Notes: a model not told the origin generated them from the sequence alone. 64,000 bases of DNA from Acinetobacter portensis (GCF_023158935.1 NZ_CP096120.1:310001-374000), one strand, 5' to 3'. Counted from the stretch's first letter, positions 27,737 through 37,840 are shown. Numbers and translations are program-made.

Positions 27737-27839
27737 AGCTTAACTTCAATCAATAATCTACAAACGACCATTATAAAGGAAGTCGAACATTCAAGCGACC
27801 TTTGTAAATTTTAAAGCGCAGGAAATTTGCCAAAGAGTT

Positions 27840-28283
27840 TTATAAATGAATAAGAGGAATAGCAGATAAAGTAGAATATTTAGCTTGAGGGGATGTATTG
27901 AGAACATCATTGAGGGTGTATTGATTTAAGCTGATATAGAACTGTTCAAGTGCTTGATCTAAGATACCTTTTAGACCGCATTTGCTACGTAAAACGCAGG
28001 GCGGGGTATTACATTCAACAATTTGATGATCACCTTGTAAAATTCTAACAATTTCACTAAGTTGTGAATTTAATGCTTGAGGATTTAAGCGAATTCCACC
28101 ACCTTTACCGCGCGTGGTAATAATCCAATCATGTTGCCCCATAAAATGAACAATTTTAACTAAATGATTTTTAGAAACATGTAAATCTTCCGCAATTTCG
28201 GCAATGGTATAGGGCATATCTCTCGGTTGAGCGATATACAATAAAATACGCAGTGCATAATCGGTAAATTTGTTTAGTTGCAT
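27840..28283 (-). CDS. nsrR: Rrf2 family nitric-oxide-sensing repressor, NsrR type
   Basis: 147 residues. The N-terminal winged helix begins MQLNKFTDYALRILLYIA and the recognition region is VSKNHLVKIVHFMGQ, as in Rrf2 proteins. Three cysteines in ECNTPPCVLRSKCGL (about residues 92-103) have the spacing of NsrR, which holds a [4Fe-4S] cluster that nitric oxide destroys, releasing DNA. It lies 100 bases downstream of the Hmp-like globin on the same strand, and two NsrR-type palindromes precede that gene, which strongly supports the NsrR call over IscR. Confidence 0.88.
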   Translation of the reverse strand: MQLNKFTDYALRILLYIAQPRDMPYTIAEIAEDLHVSKNHLVKIVHFMGQHDWIITTRGKGGGIRLNPQALNSQLSEIVRILQGDHQIVECNTPPCVLRSKCGLKGILDQALEQFYISLNQYTLNDVLNTSPQAKYSTLSAIPLIHL

Positions 28284-28383
28284 GTGTCTATAAAAATATT
28301 GGGAACCTTTCTAGTGTAGCGTGAAAGTCCCTCTAAAGGAACTTTCAACACAGAATCATCTATTTAGAACAAGGTAATATTGC

Positions 28384-29142
28384 TTATAGTGGAGCAGTTA
28401 CTTGTACTGTATCGCCAACGTTGTAGTTTTCTAACAAGATGTTCGCAACAGAGAATTCAGTACCATTTTCTTCAGCTTTAACTGCAAATTTAAATTCGTT
28501 ATTTGCTTGAGCATCTGCAAACTTAAATTGTTGAGGTTGTTGAAGTTCATGATTTGGAACTTTAACTTTTACTGAAACGTATTGACCTGCATCAGCACCT
28601 ACCACATCGTTGCCATCGGTTGCTTTAATTGTAAATGTTTTACCATTTTCATTGCTTTCAATTGCAGTGATATCAAATGAACGCCAGCCACTCCATCCGC
28701 CTTGTTTCGCAGCAAGGTTATCGAATTTTTGTTTTTCAGAATTAATTAAAATTTCAGCAAGTTGAAGATATGCTTCTTTCCATGCAGCAATTAAGTCTGA
28801 ATCCATTGGTACGTCTAAAACTTCACTAATTGAATGAAGCAAGTTTTCACCCACAATTGAATATTGATCTGGCTGAATGTCTAAGCTTACGTGCTTAGTT
28901 GAAATGTGTTCAATTGCTTTAGCTAATACGCTTGGGTTCTCAATATTTTCTGCATAAGCTAAAACAGCAGCAGCAAGCGCACGTGGCTGACGACCAGTAC
29001 TTTGATGATCTAAGTTAAATGTATTTTTTAACTCAGGATTATTGGTCAACATGCGATTGTAGAAATAACTTGTAAGTGCAACACCGTTTTCACGTAGCAC
29101 AGGAACAGTTGATTTTACGAGTTCGATATATTGTGGATTCAT
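28384..29142 (-). CDS. hmp: Flavohemoglobin-like globin lacking the NAD-binding domain
   Basis: 252 residues, whereas Hmp is about 400. The globin domain (1-136) has the key residues of Hmp by position: Tyr28 (B10), Gln52 (E7), His84 (proximal), Tyr94 and Glu136. A second part (about 150-252) follows the FAD-binding barrel of Hmp, including GGWSGWRSF and GQYVSVKV. However, the FAD motif RxYS is replaced by QQFK (204-207), and the protein stops at VQVTAPL, just before the NAD domain. The 100 bases before nsrR cannot hold the missing part in any frame. It probably binds NO/O2, but the reductase partner is unknown. It lies directly downstream of two NsrR-type sites. Confidence 0.85.
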   Translation of the reverse strand: MNPQYIELVKSTVPVLRENGVALTSYFYNRMLTNNPELKNTFNLDHQSTGRQPRALAAAVLAYAENIENPSVLAKAIEHISTKHVSLDIQPDQYSIVGENLLHSISEVLDVPMDSDLIAAWKEAYLQLAEILINSEKQKFDNLAAKQGGWSGWRSFDITAIESNENGKTFTIKATDGNDVVGADAGQYVSVKVKVPNHELQQPQQFKFADAQANNEFKFAVKAEENGTEFSVANILLENYNVGDTVQVTAPL

Positions 29143-29166
29143 GGCTTTACTTCTAGAGAGAGTTAT

Positions 29167-29189
29167 AAGATATATTTAAAATACATCTT
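29167..29189 (-). promoter_or_regulatory. NsrR-type operator, promoter-proximal copy
   Basis: A 23-base palindrome with half-sites AAGATATATTT and AAATACATCTT around one central A. The known NsrR consensus is two AAGATGYATTT half-sites in 11-1-11 arrangement; only one base differs between the arms here. It lies 25 bases upstream of the globin start codon. Confidence 0.85.
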
Positions 29190-29191
29190 AT

Positions 29192-29214
29192 AAAATGTAT
29201 TTACAATACATCTT
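29192..29214 (-). promoter_or_regulatory. NsrR-type operator, promoter-distal copy
   Basis: A second 23-base palindrome, AAAATGTATTT and CAATACATCTT around one central A, begins 25 bases after the first. A possible -35 TTGTAA and -10 TATTTT (17-base spacing, minus strand) overlap the two sites, so bound repressor would block the promoter. Confidence 0.8.
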
Positions 29215-29228
29215 TAAGAAAACCATAC

Positions 29229-29258
29229 AAAAAATATGGGATATAAAGATATCCCATA
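29229..29258 (-). terminator. Terminator after the HerA/DUF853 gene
   Basis: TATGGGATAT, loop, ATATCCCATA: a perfect 10-bp stem followed on the minus strand by six T. It separates the upstream ATPase gene from the NO-responsive promoter. Confidence 0.85.
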
Positions 29259-29287
29259 ATAAGTGAAAAATTGATCGGTTTATTTGA

Positions 29288-30871
29288 TTATTTTTTACCA
29301 AATAAAGAACCAAGTAATCCGCGAATAATTTTCTGTCCTGTAGATCCACCTAAGCTACGTGCAGCGCTTTTCGCAAAAGTACCTACGGTATCTTGAATGA
29401 TTTTTTCACGTTGTTTTGCTGCACGTTCAGCTTCTTTTTGCTGTTCACGTGCAATACGCTCTTGTTCTTTGGCTTGCTGTTTAGCAAAAGCTTCAGCTTC
29501 TTTCGCTTGTTGTTTCTCTTGTGCTTCTCTTTCTTTTGCTGCAATTTTTTCCTGTTCTGCTTGGACGGCCTGTTGTTGCATTTCTGCGACTTTGTTTTGT
29601 AGGCGTTCAAATGCACTTTCACGATCAATTTCTTGTTCATAAATGCCAGCAACAACACTTTGGCTGATTAAATTTTTACGTTCATCTGTGCTAATTGGGC
29701 TAAAAGAGGAGTGTGGTGGCATAATCCAAGCACGTTCCACCATTTGTGGAATCCCTTTTTCATCTAAACAACTTACCAGTGCTTCACCAACACCAAGTTC
29801 TGTAATCGCTTGATCTACTTTAAATTCAGGATTGGTACGGAAAGTATCGGCAGCAGTTTTAACGGCTTTTTGATCTTTAGGTGTGAATGCACGTAATGCA
29901 TGTTGAATACGATTACCTAATTGACCTAAAACGCTCTCGGGTAAGTCGAGTGGGTTTTGTGTTACAAAGTAAATGCCTACGCCTTTAGAGCGAATCAAGC
30001 GCACAACTTGTTCAATTTTGTCTTGTAAGGCTTGGCTTGCGTTATCAAAAAGTAAATGTGCTTCATCGAAGAAGAAAACAAGTTTTGGCTTGTCCATATC
30101 GCCAACTTCAGGAAGTTGTTCGAATAATTCGGAAAGCATCCAAAGTAGGAATGTTGCATAAAGTTTTGGTGTGTTCATTAATCTATCGGCAGCCAATAAG
30201 TTAATATTTCCTCGTCCTTGGCTATCTGTTTGAATGAAATCTAAAATATTTAAGCTCGGCTCACCAAAGAATTTATCACCGCCCTGATCAGCTAAAGCAA
30301 GTAAATTGCGTTGAATTGCCCCTAAGCTTGCAGGAGATAAATTGCCATATTCTGCTTGATAACTTGCTGCATTTTCACTGACATGGCTAATCATTGCTTT
30401 TAGATCTTTAAAATCTAAAAGAAGTAAACCTTGATCATCTGCAATTCTAAAAACAGCTGAAAGCACACCTTCTTGTGTGTCATTCAAATTCAACATGCGT
30501 GCAAGTAATAAAGGACCAATTTCCGAAACGGTAGTTCGAATAGGATGTCCTTGCTCACCAAATAAATCCCAAAAAACTACAGGGGATGCTGCAAAATCAA
30601 CAGATTCAATATTTAAGGTTTTTAAGCGCTCATCAAATTTAGCATTACTTTCGCCCGCTTTAGCAAGGCTTGAAACATCACCTTTTGCATCGGCTAAAAA
30701 TACAGGTACACCCAGACGTGAAAAGCTTTCTGCAAGTACCTTTAAGGTCACAGTTTTACCTGTACCTGTAGCGCCTGCAATTAAACCGTGTCTATTGGCA
30801 AATTGAGAGTGTAAAACAACATCTTGTGTAGTATCCGATGTTTTCTTTGCAACAATAATTGGTGTACCCAT
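29288..30871 (-). CDS. HerA-like ATPase, DUF853 (YjgR) family
   Basis: 527 residues. Walker A is AGATGTGKT near residue 33, preceded by the typical RHGLI, and followed by [16 protein letters not shown]. Walker B-like [13 protein letters not shown] is near 265, and [30 protein letters not shown] is the HerA/FtsK-type C-terminal motif. From about 415 to 490 the protein is a charged Gln/Glu/Lys/Ala coiled coil, then a short Gly-rich end. The family is widespread, but its role in the cell (DNA translocation or repair is usually assumed) is unproven. It lies 23 bases after metC and may share its transcript. Confidence 0.85.
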   Translation of the reverse strand: MGTPIIVAKKTSDTTQDVVLHSQFANRHGLIAGATGTGKTVTLKVLAESFSRLGVPVFLADAKGDVSSLAKAGESNAKFDERLKTLNIESVDFAASPVVFWDLFGEQGHPIRTTVSEIGPLLLARMLNLNDTQEGVLSAVFRIADDQGLLLLDFKDLKAMISHVSENAASYQAEYGNLSPASLGAIQRNLLALADQGGDKFFGEPSLNILDFIQTDSQGRGNINLLAADRLMNTPKLYATFLLWMLSELFEQLPEVGDMDKPKLVFFFDEAHLLFDNASQALQDKIEQVVRLIRSKGVGIYFVTQNPLDLPESVLGQLGNRIQHALRAFTPKDQKAVKTAADTFRTNPEFKVDQAITELGVGEALVSCLDEKGIPQMVERAWIMPPHSSFSPISTDERKNLISQSVVAGIYEQEIDRESAFERLQNKVAEMQQQAVQAEQEKIAAKEREAQEKQQAKEAEAFAKQQAKEQERIAREQQKEAERAAKQREKIIQDTVGTFAKSAARSLGGSTGQKIIRGLLGSLFGKK

Positions 30872-30894
30872 ATTTATTCCTATTTCATTGTAAT

Positions 30895-32088
30895 TTATGG
30901 CTTATTTAAAGTTTTAATTGCATTTTCTATATCTTGTATTAAATCTTCAGAATGTTCTAGTCCTATACAAAAACGAACGAGAAATCCTTGTTTTAAATGA
31001 GTGTGTTCTAAGCTACGCATCTCATTTAAATTGTATAGCATTACAAGGCTTACAGGACCGCCCCAGCTAAAACCAAGCTTAAATAATGTAAGCGCATCAC
31101 AAAATTTACGAACATCTTCAAGCGTATATTTAGGGTCTAAAATAACACTCACTAAACCTGCGCTATGACCTTCTTTACACACTTCTTTCCAGTATGTGTG
31201 ACCTGCGGAAGCTTCATCACTTGGATGTAATACTTGCACAAATTCTTTTTGCTGTTTTAGCCAATTTAATAGCTTAATTGCACTTTGTGATTGATGCTCA
31301 TAACGAAGTTGCATAGAAGATAAACTACGTTGAATTTGAGAAACATCATCACCAGAAATACTAATACCTTGAATTGCATGCATACGGAATAGTTGATGAT
31401 GTAACTTTTGATTACGAGTGACGATAGAGCCCATTAAAATATCACCGCCACCACTTGGATATTTTGTGAGTGCATGAACTGTAATATCTACACTTAGGTG
31501 TTCATTGCTAAAATCGAAAGCATTAAAGGCTAAGCCTGCGCCCCAAGTATTATCTAGCGCTGTAAGAATATTAAGTTGCTTTGCTTTTTTAACAAGATTT
31601 ACTAAATCTGGAAATTCTAAAGTGACAGAACCTGCGGCTTCTAACCATAAAAATTTTGCTTTTTCCGTAGGCTGAAAAGTTGAAGCATCAATAGGGTTGT
31701 AAACTTTTACAGAAATGCCATAACGAGATTTCAGGTTTTGTAAATGCTCCATATTTGGACCGTAAATATTATCTGCAACCCAAACTTCATCTCCTTGAGA
31801 TAAAAAACAAGAGTTCACTAAATTAATAGCGGATAAGCCACTTGGCGCAAGAAGAGCGTATTTTCCACCTTCAATTTGGGCAATGTTATCGCCTAATGTA
31901 AAGGTTGTGGGTGTTCCATGCGTACCATAGCTATAGTCATATTCATCAGTCCAATGGCGGTTAAACAAAGCATCGGTGTTATCAAAAATAATAGTAGATG
32001 CACGATATAGGGGAGGTTGAATTGTATTTATGAGTTGAGGGGCTTGTCTTGGTGCATGAATAAGTTTTGTTTGTTGATTCTTTTTCAC
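30895..32088 (-). CDS. metC: Cystathionine beta-lyase (PLP enzyme)
   Basis: 397 residues of the Cys/Met metabolism PLP family. The cofactor lysine is in [29 protein letters not shown] and [16 protein letters not shown] (Asp that holds the pyridine ring) are in the expected places. The C-terminal [18 protein letters not shown] closes the fold. The short GGGDILMG after the lysine favours beta-lyase over gamma-synthase, so I call MetC, which cleaves cystathionine to homocysteine, pyruvate and ammonia. Related family members remain possible. Confidence 0.85.
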   Translation of the reverse strand: MKKNQQTKLIHAPRQAPQLINTIQPPLYRASTIIFDNTDALFNRHWTDEYDYSYGTHGTPTTFTLGDNIAQIEGGKYALLAPSGLSAINLVNSCFLSQGDEVWVADNIYGPNMEHLQNLKSRYGISVKVYNPIDASTFQPTEKAKFLWLEAAGSVTLEFPDLVNLVKKAKQLNILTALDNTWGAGLAFNAFDFSNEHLSVDITVHALTKYPSGGGDILMGSIVTRNQKLHHQLFRMHAIQGISISGDDVSQIQRSLSSMQLRYEHQSQSAIKLLNWLKQQKEFVQVLHPSDEASAGHTYWKEVCKEGHSAGLVSVILDPKYTLEDVRKFCDALTLFKLGFSWGGPVSLVMLYNLNEMRSLEHTHLKQGFLVRFCIGLEHSEDLIQDIENAIKTLNKP

Positions 32089-32251
32089 AAGTAAATCTCT
32101 TGGTATGTATTTAATGCATCTAGCTTAAGAGAAATTTAGCGTTTTATGCTACAGAATTACGCAATTCTGTTAAAAACAGACAAATAAGTAAAAGTTGGCT
32201 TCGTTCTTGCAAAATTAAATAAATAGAGCAACAACAATTAGGATTTAGCGC

Positions 32252-32989
32252 ATGAAGTCGCATTTAAAAGTACATTATTTTCAGCATATTGCTGGCGAAG
32301 GTTTTGGAAGTTGTTATGAATACTTAAAACAACTCAATGCACAAATAACAGCAACAGAATTTTTTGCCTTACCTTTGGATCGTCCGTTAGATATTGAGGC
32401 ATTACCTACAGTAGAGGAGGTTGATCTATTGATTATTATGGGGGGGACAATGAGCGTAAATGATGAGGCTAATTTTCCTTGGCTAACTGTAGAAAAAAGA
32501 TGGTTAAGAAGATACTTATCATTAGGTAAGCCGGCTCTGGGACTGTGTTTGGGAGGTCAACTCATTGCAAATGCTTTGGGTGCGGCAGTGAGTCGGAATT
32601 CAGAACAAGAGCTTGGATGGAGTGTTGTAAATAAAGTTAAAAATATATCTACTGAGTGTTTTGAGTTGCCCCACACGATAAATGTAATGCAATGGCATAG
32701 TGAAACCTTTGAAATACCTAAAGGAGCAATACATTTGGCAGAAAATGATGTATGTCGAAACCAGATGTACCAAATAGGAAAAAATGTACTTGGTTTTCAA
32801 TTTCACCCAGAAATTACACCAGAAACTTTGTCTTTATTCTTAAAAGATGAAGATGAATTATCAAAGTTTGCGGGACAATATGTTCAGACAGAGTTAAGTT
32901 TGAGAAAAACGCCAAAGGAAAAATTTCAAGAAGGGAATAAGTTGTTAAAAGAAGCAATAGAATATGTATTAAGAAGATCAGCGTATTAG
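32252..32989 (+). CDS. Class I glutamine amidotransferase domain protein
   Basis: 245 residues. The nucleophile Cys is in LGLCLGGQLIANALGA (near residue 95), and the catalytic His and Glu are in GFQFHPEIT. The LLIIMGGTMSVND oxyanion loop is typical of stand-alone GMP-synthase-like amidotransferases, some of which act on glutamine or gamma-glutamyl compounds. No synthetase partner is encoded next to it, so the acceptor is unknown. Confidence 0.82.
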   Translation: MKSHLKVHYFQHIAGEGFGSCYEYLKQLNAQITATEFFALPLDRPLDIEALPTVEEVDLLIIMGGTMSVNDEANFPWLTVEKRWLRRYLSLGKPALGLCLGGQLIANALGAAVSRNSEQELGWSVVNKVKNISTECFELPHTINVMQWHSETFEIPKGAIHLAENDVCRNQMYQIGKNVLGFQFHPEITPETLSLFLKDEDELSKFAGQYVQTELSLRKTPKEKFQEGNKLLKEAIEYVLRRSAY

Positions 32990-33052
32990 AGAAACGTTTA
33001 CAAAATAAACAGACAGCAAGCTTGAATAAAGCAGATAAAAGGTAAAATAGAT

Positions 33053-33081
33053 TTGCTTATGCAATAAACAATAGTTATAAT
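33053..33081 (+). promoter_or_regulatory. Promoter of the S10 ribosomal operon
   Basis: TTGCTT (33053-33058), 17 bases, a perfect TATAAT (33076-33081). Transcription would begin near 33088, giving a leader of about 170 bases before rpsJ. Confidence 0.75.
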
Positions 33082-33087
33082 GAGCGA

Positions 33088-33240
33088 CCCTTTATTGAAA
33101 GGGGTTAGCTACAAATAAGTTAGCTAACATCGTGACAGTCATGGCATCGATCATGACCTTAGTGATTTTCACTGCCTTTGACACTTGCCTTACATTTGTG
33201 GGGGGAGATGCGTCAAGGGTGATTCTTTATATATTTTGGC
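33088..33240 (+). promoter_or_regulatory. Structured leader of the S10 operon
   Basis: Contains the stem GTTAGCT...AGCTAAC (about 33106-33131) and GTCATG...CATGAC nearby, with no reading frame. In E. coli the S10 leader is the target of L4 autoregulation; whether this leader has the same function is inference. Confidence 0.45.
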
Positions 33241-33255
33241 TTGGAGTTAACTGGT

Positions 33256-33567
33256 ATGTCTAACCAGAGAATTCGTATCCGTCTTAAGTCTTTTGATCAC
33301 CGTTTAATTGATCAATCAGCTCAAGAAATCGTAGAAACAGCAAAACGTACTGGTGCACAAGTTTGTGGTCCAATTCCAATGCCTACACGCATTGAACGTT
33401 TTAACGTTTTAACATCACCACACGTAAACAAAGATGCGCGTGACCAGTACGAAATTCGTACTTACAAGCGTCTGATCGACATCGTTCAACCTACAGACAA
33501 AACTGTAGATGCGTTGATGAAGTTAGATCTTGCAGCTGGTGTTGATGTTCAGATCGCATTGGGTTAA
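33256..33567 (+). CDS. rpsJ: 30S ribosomal protein S10 (NusE)
   Basis: 103 residues from the ATG at 33256, giving [23 protein letters not shown] lies 10 bases upstream. An in-frame TTG at 33241 is not needed. S10 is part of the 30S head and also the NusE factor of antitermination. It is the first gene of the S10 operon. Confidence 0.97.
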
Positions 33568-33578
33568 GGCTTTCGGGT

Positions 33579-33603
33579 TAATTAACGTTCTATAAGTTAA
33601 TTA
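33579..33603 (+). promoter_or_regulatory. Stem-loop between rpsJ and rplC
   Basis: TAATTAAC and GTTAATTA pair with a 9-base loop, then GGCCGCTTTTTT follows. It could act as a weak attenuator or mRNA-processing site between the two genes. Confidence 0.4.
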
Positions 33604-33629
33604 GGCCGCTTTTTTAGAGGTTTATGCAC

Positions 33630-34268
33630 ATGGCTATTGGTTTAGTCGGTCGCAAGTGCGGTATGACACGTATCTTTACAGATGCTGGTGTTTCTGTACC
33701 TGTAACAGTGATTGAGGTTGATCCTAACCGCATCACACAAATCAAAACGCTTGAAACTGATGGTTATCAAGCGATTCAAATCACTACTGGTGAACGTCGC
33801 GAATCTCGCGTAACTAACGCTCAGAAAGGTCACTTTGCGAAAGCTGGTGTTGCTGCTGGTCGTCTAGTTCAAGAATTCCGTGCTACAGAAGCTGATCTTG
33901 AAGGTCGTGAAGTTGGTGGTACGCTTACAGTTGAATTGTTCACAGTTGGTCAAATCGTTGACGTAACTGGTCAATCTAAAGGTAAGGGTTTCCAAGGTGG
34001 TGTTAAGCGTTGGAACTTCCGTACGCAAGATGCTACTCATGGTAACTCTGTATCTCACCGTGTTTTAGGTTCTACTGGTCAAAACCAGACACCTGGTCGC
34101 GTATTCAAAGGCAAAAAAATGGCTGGCCATTTAGGTGCTGAACGCGTAACTACACAGGGTCTTGAAATCGTTGCTATCGACGTTGAACGTTCAGTTCTTG
34201 TTGTTAAGGGTGCGGTTCCTGGTGCTACCGGTGGTGACGTAACTGTACGTCCTACGATCAAGGCCTGA
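33630..34268 (+). CDS. rplC: 50S ribosomal protein L3
   Basis: 212 residues from the ATG at 33630 ([16 protein letters not shown]). An ATG six bases earlier is too close to the AGAGG site. The central [13 protein letters not shown] and the [21 protein letters not shown] loop, which reaches the peptidyl-transferase centre and carries the methylated Gln, are conserved. L3 is one of the first proteins to bind 23S rRNA. Confidence 0.97.
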   Translation: MAIGLVGRKCGMTRIFTDAGVSVPVTVIEVDPNRITQIKTLETDGYQAIQITTGERRESRVTNAQKGHFAKAGVAAGRLVQEFRATEADLEGREVGGTLTVELFTVGQIVDVTGQSKGKGFQGGVKRWNFRTQDATHGNSVSHRVLGSTGQNQTPGRVFKGKKMAGHLGAERVTTQGLEIVAIDVERSVLVVKGAVPGATGGDVTVRPTIKA

Positions 34269-34279
34269 GGGGAAATAAC

Positions 34280-34882
34280 GTGAATTTAAATACTGTTTCC
34301 GGCTCTGCTGTTGAATTATCTGAAGTTGCTTTCGGTCGTGAATTTAACGAAGCACTTGTACACCAGGTTGTTACAGCTTACTTAGCTGGTGGTCGTCAAG
34401 GTTCGAAAGCTCAGAAATCACGTGGCGATGTATCTGGCGGTGGTAAAAAACCATTCCGTCAAAAAGGTACTGGCCGTGCGCGTGCTGGTTCTATCCGTAG
34501 CCCAATCTGGGTTGGTGGTGGTAAAACTTTTGCTGCTCGTCCACAAGATTGGTCTCAAAAAGTTAACCGTAAAATGTACCGCGGTGCTATGCAATGCATC
34601 CTAGCTGAACTTGTTCGTCAAGATCGCTTGGTATTGGTTGAAGAGTTTGCTGTTGCAGCTCCGAAAACTAAAGAATTGCTTGCAAAACTTAACGACTTGA
34701 ATGCTACTCGTGCATTAATCGTTACTGATGCTGTTGATGAAAACTTGTATCTTGCTGCTCGCAACATTCCACATGTAGATGTGGTTGATGCTGCAGCAAT
34801 TGATCCTGTTAGCTTGATTGCGTTCGATAAAGTTGTTATGTCTGTTGCTGCTGCTAAGAAAATTGAGGTAGAACTAGGATGA
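34280..34882 (+). CDS. rplD: 50S ribosomal protein L4
   Basis: 200 residues from a GTG at 34280 with GGGGAAA upstream. [30 protein letters not shown] is the long loop that lines the exit tunnel. In enterobacteria L4 also represses its own S10 operon. The stop overlaps the rplW start (ATGA). Confidence 0.97.
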   Translation: MNLNTVSGSAVELSEVAFGREFNEALVHQVVTAYLAGGRQGSKAQKSRGDVSGGGKKPFRQKGTGRARAGSIRSPIWVGGGKTFAARPQDWSQKVNRKMYRGAMQCILAELVRQDRLVLVEEFAVAAPKTKELLAKLNDLNATRALIVTDAVDENLYLAARNIPHVDVVDAAAIDPVSLIAFDKVVMSVAAAKKIEVELG

Positions 34883-35199
34883 ACAACGAACGTTTATATC
34901 AAGTCCTACAAGGACCTGTATTTTCAGAAAAAGCACAAGTTTTAGGTGAAACTGCTGGTGTTCAAGTTTTTAAAGTTGCTTTAGGCGCTAACAAACTTGA
35001 AATCAAAAAAGCAGTAGAACAATTGTTTGGTGTGGAAGTTGTTAAAGTTAACACGACTATCACTAAAGGTAAGACTAAACGCTTTGGTAAAACATTAGGA
35101 CGTCGTTCTGATGTTAAAAAAGCATACGTCACCCTGAAAGCTGGCCAAGATGTTGAAATGGCTGACTTGGGCGATACCGCTGAAAGCGCAGCGGAATAA
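34879..35199 (+). CDS. rplW: 50S ribosomal protein L23
   Basis: 106 residues. It sits at the tunnel exit and is the docking site for trigger factor and [13 protein letters not shown] at the N-terminus and [30 protein letters not shown] are typical. Overlaps rplD by 4 bases. Confidence 0.97.
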   Translation: MNNERLYQVLQGPVFSEKAQVLGETAGVQVFKVALGANKLEIKKAVEQLFGVEVVKVNTTITKGKTKRFGKTLGRRSDVKKAYVTLKAGQDVEMADLGDTAESAAE

Positions 35200-35210
35200 G
35201 GACGAGAATT

Positions 35211-36035
35211 ATGCCTATTCAAAAATGTAAGCCAACGTCACCAGGACGCCGCTTTGTAGAGAAGGTTGTTCACAGCCATCTACATAAAGGTGCTCCTTAC
35301 TCTCCGTTGGTTGAAGCTAAAAAACGTACTGGTGGTCGTAACAATAACGGTCACATTACGACTCGTCACGTTGGTGGCGGTCATAAACAGCACTACCGTC
35401 TTGTTGACTTTAAACGTAACAAAGATGGCATTCCTGCTGTAGTTGAACGTATTGAATACGATCCTAACCGTACTGCACACATTGCACTTGTATTGTATGC
35501 TGACGGTGAGCGTCGTTATATTATTGCACCTAAAGGCCTTCGCGCTGGTGATCAAGTACAATCTGGTAACGATGCTCCAATTCGTCCAGGTAACTGCTTA
35601 CCACTTCGCAACATGCCAATCGGTTCTACTCTTCACAACATCGAGCTTAAAATCGGTAAGGGCGCACAATTAGTACGTTCTGCTGGTACATCTGCTCAGT
35701 TGTTGGGTCGTGACGGTTCTTACGCAATTATTCGTCTACGTTCAGGCGAAATGCGTAAAGTACACGTTGAATGTCGTGCGGTTCTTGGTGAAGTTTCTAA
35801 CCAAGAAAGCAACTTACGTTCACTAGGTAAAGCTGGTGCATCACGCTGGCGTGGTGTTCGTCCTACCGTTCGTGGTATGGCGATGAACCCAGTTGACCAT
35901 CCACATGGTGGTGGTGAAGGGCGTAACAAAGGTATTCAACCTGTAAGCCCATGGGGTCAAAAAGCTAAAGGGTACAAAACACGTACCAATAAGCGTACGA
36001 CTAAGATGATCATTCGCGACCGTCGCGTTAAGTAA
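35211..36035 (+). CDS. rplB: 50S ribosomal protein L2
   Basis: 274 residues. It binds 23S rRNA near the peptidyl-transferase centre and bridges the subunits. The C-terminal signature [17 protein letters not shown], with the functional His, is intact. Preceded by GGACGAG. Confidence 0.98.
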   Translation: MPIQKCKPTSPGRRFVEKVVHSHLHKGAPYSPLVEAKKRTGGRNNNGHITTRHVGGGHKQHYRLVDFKRNKDGIPAVVERIEYDPNRTAHIALVLYADGERRYIIAPKGLRAGDQVQSGNDAPIRPGNCLPLRNMPIGSTLHNIELKIGKGAQLVRSAGTSAQLLGRDGSYAIIRLRSGEMRKVHVECRAVLGEVSNQESNLRSLGKAGASRWRGVRPTVRGMAMNPVDHPHGGGEGRNKGIQPVSPWGQKAKGYKTRTNKRTTKMIIRDRRVK

Positions 36036-36054
36036 CAAGTAAAGGAATCTGACA

Positions 36055-36330
36055 ATGCCTCGTTCTCTGAAAAAAGGCCCATTCGTCGATGCGCACTTGT
36101 TCGCTAAGGTTGAAGCGGCTATCGCGGCTAATAACCGTAAGCCGATCAAAACTTGGTCGCGTCGTTCGATGATCCTCCCGGATTTTGTTGGTTTAACAAT
36201 TTCTGTCCATAATGGTCGTAACCATGTTCCAGTGATCGTATCTGAACATATGGTTGGTCATAAACTCGGTGAATTCGCGCCAACTCGTACCTATCGTGGT
36301 CACGGTGTTGACAAGAAGTCTAAACGTTAA
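36055..36330 (+). CDS. rpsS: 30S ribosomal protein S19
   Basis: 91 residues, opening [16 protein letters not shown]19 lies in the 30S head and contacts L5 and the tRNA. The C-terminal [20 protein letters not shown] is typical. AAAGGAAT precedes the start. Confidence 0.98.
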   Translation: MPRSLKKGPFVDAHLFAKVEAAIAANNRKPIKTWSRRSMILPDFVGLTISVHNGRNHVPVIVSEHMVGHKLGEFAPTRTYRGHGVDKKSKR

Positions 36331-36336
36331 GGTGCT

Positions 36337-36669
36337 ATGATGGAAGTTACTGCTAAATTACGCGGTGCCGCTATCTCGGCACAAAAAGCACGTTTGGTTG
36401 CAGATTTAATCCGTGGCAAATCTATTGCTCACGCGCTTAATATCTTAAACTTCAGCAACAAAAAAGCTGCAGTTTTGGTTAAAAAAGCATTGGAATCTGC
36501 AATTGCGAATGCTGAACACAATAACAGTTTAGATGTAGACGACCTTAAAGTTTCTACGATTTACGTTGATGAAGGCACTAGCCTTAAACGTATTTTGCCA
36601 CGTGCTAAAGGCCGTGCAGATCGTATTACTAAGCGTACTTGTCACATTACCGTTAAGGTAGGGGTTTGA
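36337..36669 (+). CDS. rplV: 50S ribosomal protein L22
   Basis: 110 residues; the frame opens ATGATGGAAGTT, so the second ATG (36340) may be used. The extended hairpin that narrows the exit tunnel is seen around [26 protein letters not shown] is just before the start, close to the rpsS stop. Confidence 0.97.
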   Translation: MMEVTAKLRGAAISAQKARLVADLIRGKSIAHALNILNFSNKKAAVLVKKALESAIANAEHNNSLDVDDLKVSTIYVDEGTSLKRILPRAKGRADRITKRTCHITVKVGV

Positions 36670-36670
36670 T

Positions 36671-37423
36671 ATGGGTCAGAAGGTTCATCCAATCGGTATC
36701 CGCCTAGGTGTTGTGAAACGTCATAACGCTAATTGGTATGCGAGTCCGAAACAATACGCTGAATACTTGCTTAAAGATTTGCAAGTTCGTGAGTTTTTGA
36801 ACAAAAAACTTAAGAATGCAATGATCAGCAATATTCTTATCGAACGTCCTACGGGCGCTGCTAAAATTACTATTAGCACTGCACGTCCTGGTATCGTTAT
36901 CGGTAAAAAAGGCGAAGACATTGAGAAATTACAACGCGAATTAACATCTATTATGGGTGTTCCTGCGCAAGTAAGCATCAACGAAATCGACCGTCCAGAT
37001 TTAGATGCTCGTTTAGTTGCTGAAGGTATTGCTTCACAATTAGAAAAGCGTGTTATGTTCCGTCGTGCTATGAAGCGTGCGGTTCAAAACTCTATGCGTG
37101 CTGGTGCTAAAGGTATCAAAGTTGAAGTTTCAGGTCGTTTAGGCGGTGCTGAGATTGCTCGTACAGAATGGTATCGTGAAGGTCGTGTACCTTTGCATAC
37201 TTTACGTGCTGACATTGATTACTCATCAGTTCGTGCTGAGACTACTTACGGTACGATCGGTGTTAAAGTTTGGGTATTCCGTGGTGAGATTTTAGGTGGC
37301 ATGAAACAAGTCATGAACCCTGCTCCTGCTGAAGAACGTCCAGCTAAACGCGGTCGCGGTCGTGGTGAAGGTCAAGAGCGTCGTGGTCGTCGCAATGATC
37401 GTTCTGCTGAAAAAGGAGAATAA
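36671..37423 (+). CDS. rpsC: 30S ribosomal protein S3
   Basis: 250 residues. The KH domain shows [15 protein letters not shown]3 forms part of the mRNA entry channel and helps unwind mRNA. The C-terminal extension is Arg/Gly/Glu-rich ([18 protein letters not shown]), a feature of this lineage. Confidence 0.98.
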   Translation: MGQKVHPIGIRLGVVKRHNANWYASPKQYAEYLLKDLQVREFLNKKLKNAMISNILIERPTGAAKITISTARPGIVIGKKGEDIEKLQRELTSIMGVPAQVSINEIDRPDLDARLVAEGIASQLEKRVMFRRAMKRAVQNSMRAGAKGIKVEVSGRLGGAEIARTEWYREGRVPLHTLRADIDYSSVRAETTYGTIGVKVWVFRGEILGGMKQVMNPAPAEERPAKRGRGRGEGQERRGRRNDRSAEKGE

Positions 37424-37426
37424 TCC

Positions 37427-37840
37427 ATGTTGCAACCTAAACGTACTAAATTCCGCAAAGTGCAAAAAGGCCGTAACACTGGTTTAGCACATCGCGGTAG
37501 CACTGTATCTTTCGGTACAATTGCACTTAAATCAGTTGAACGTGGTCAAATGACTGCGCGTCAAATTGAAGCAGCGCGTCGTACAATCAGCCGTCGTATT
37601 AAACGTGGTGGTAAGATCTTTATCCGTGTTTTCCCAGACAAACCAATTACTAGTAAGCCATTAGAAGTTCGTATGGGTAAAGGTAAAGGTTCTGTGGAAT
37701 ACTGGGTTTGCCAAATCAAACCAGGTAAAGTCTTGTACGAAATTGATGGTGTTAACGAAGAATTGGCACGTGAGGCATTTGTTCTTGCTGCTGCTAAGCT
37801 TCCGTTTAAAACCACTATCGTGACTCGGACGGTAATGTAA
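37427..37840 (+). CDS. rplP: 50S ribosomal protein L16
   Basis: 137 residues, opening [17 protein letters not shown]. It binds near the A-site tRNA. Stop and rpmC start share one base (TAATG). Confidence 0.98.
   Translation: MLQPKRTKFRKVQKGRNTGLAHRGSTVSFGTIALKSVERGQMTARQIEAARRTISRRIKRGGKIFIRVFPDKPITSKPLEVRMGKGKGSVEYWVCQIKPGKVLYEIDGVNEELAREAFVLAAAKLPFKTTIVTRTVM

Noticed and set aside
28284..28383. Frameshifted remainder of an hmp NAD domain
   Set aside because: Only 100 bases lie before nsrR, and no frame there resembles the NAD domain, so the short form is not due to a simple frameshift.
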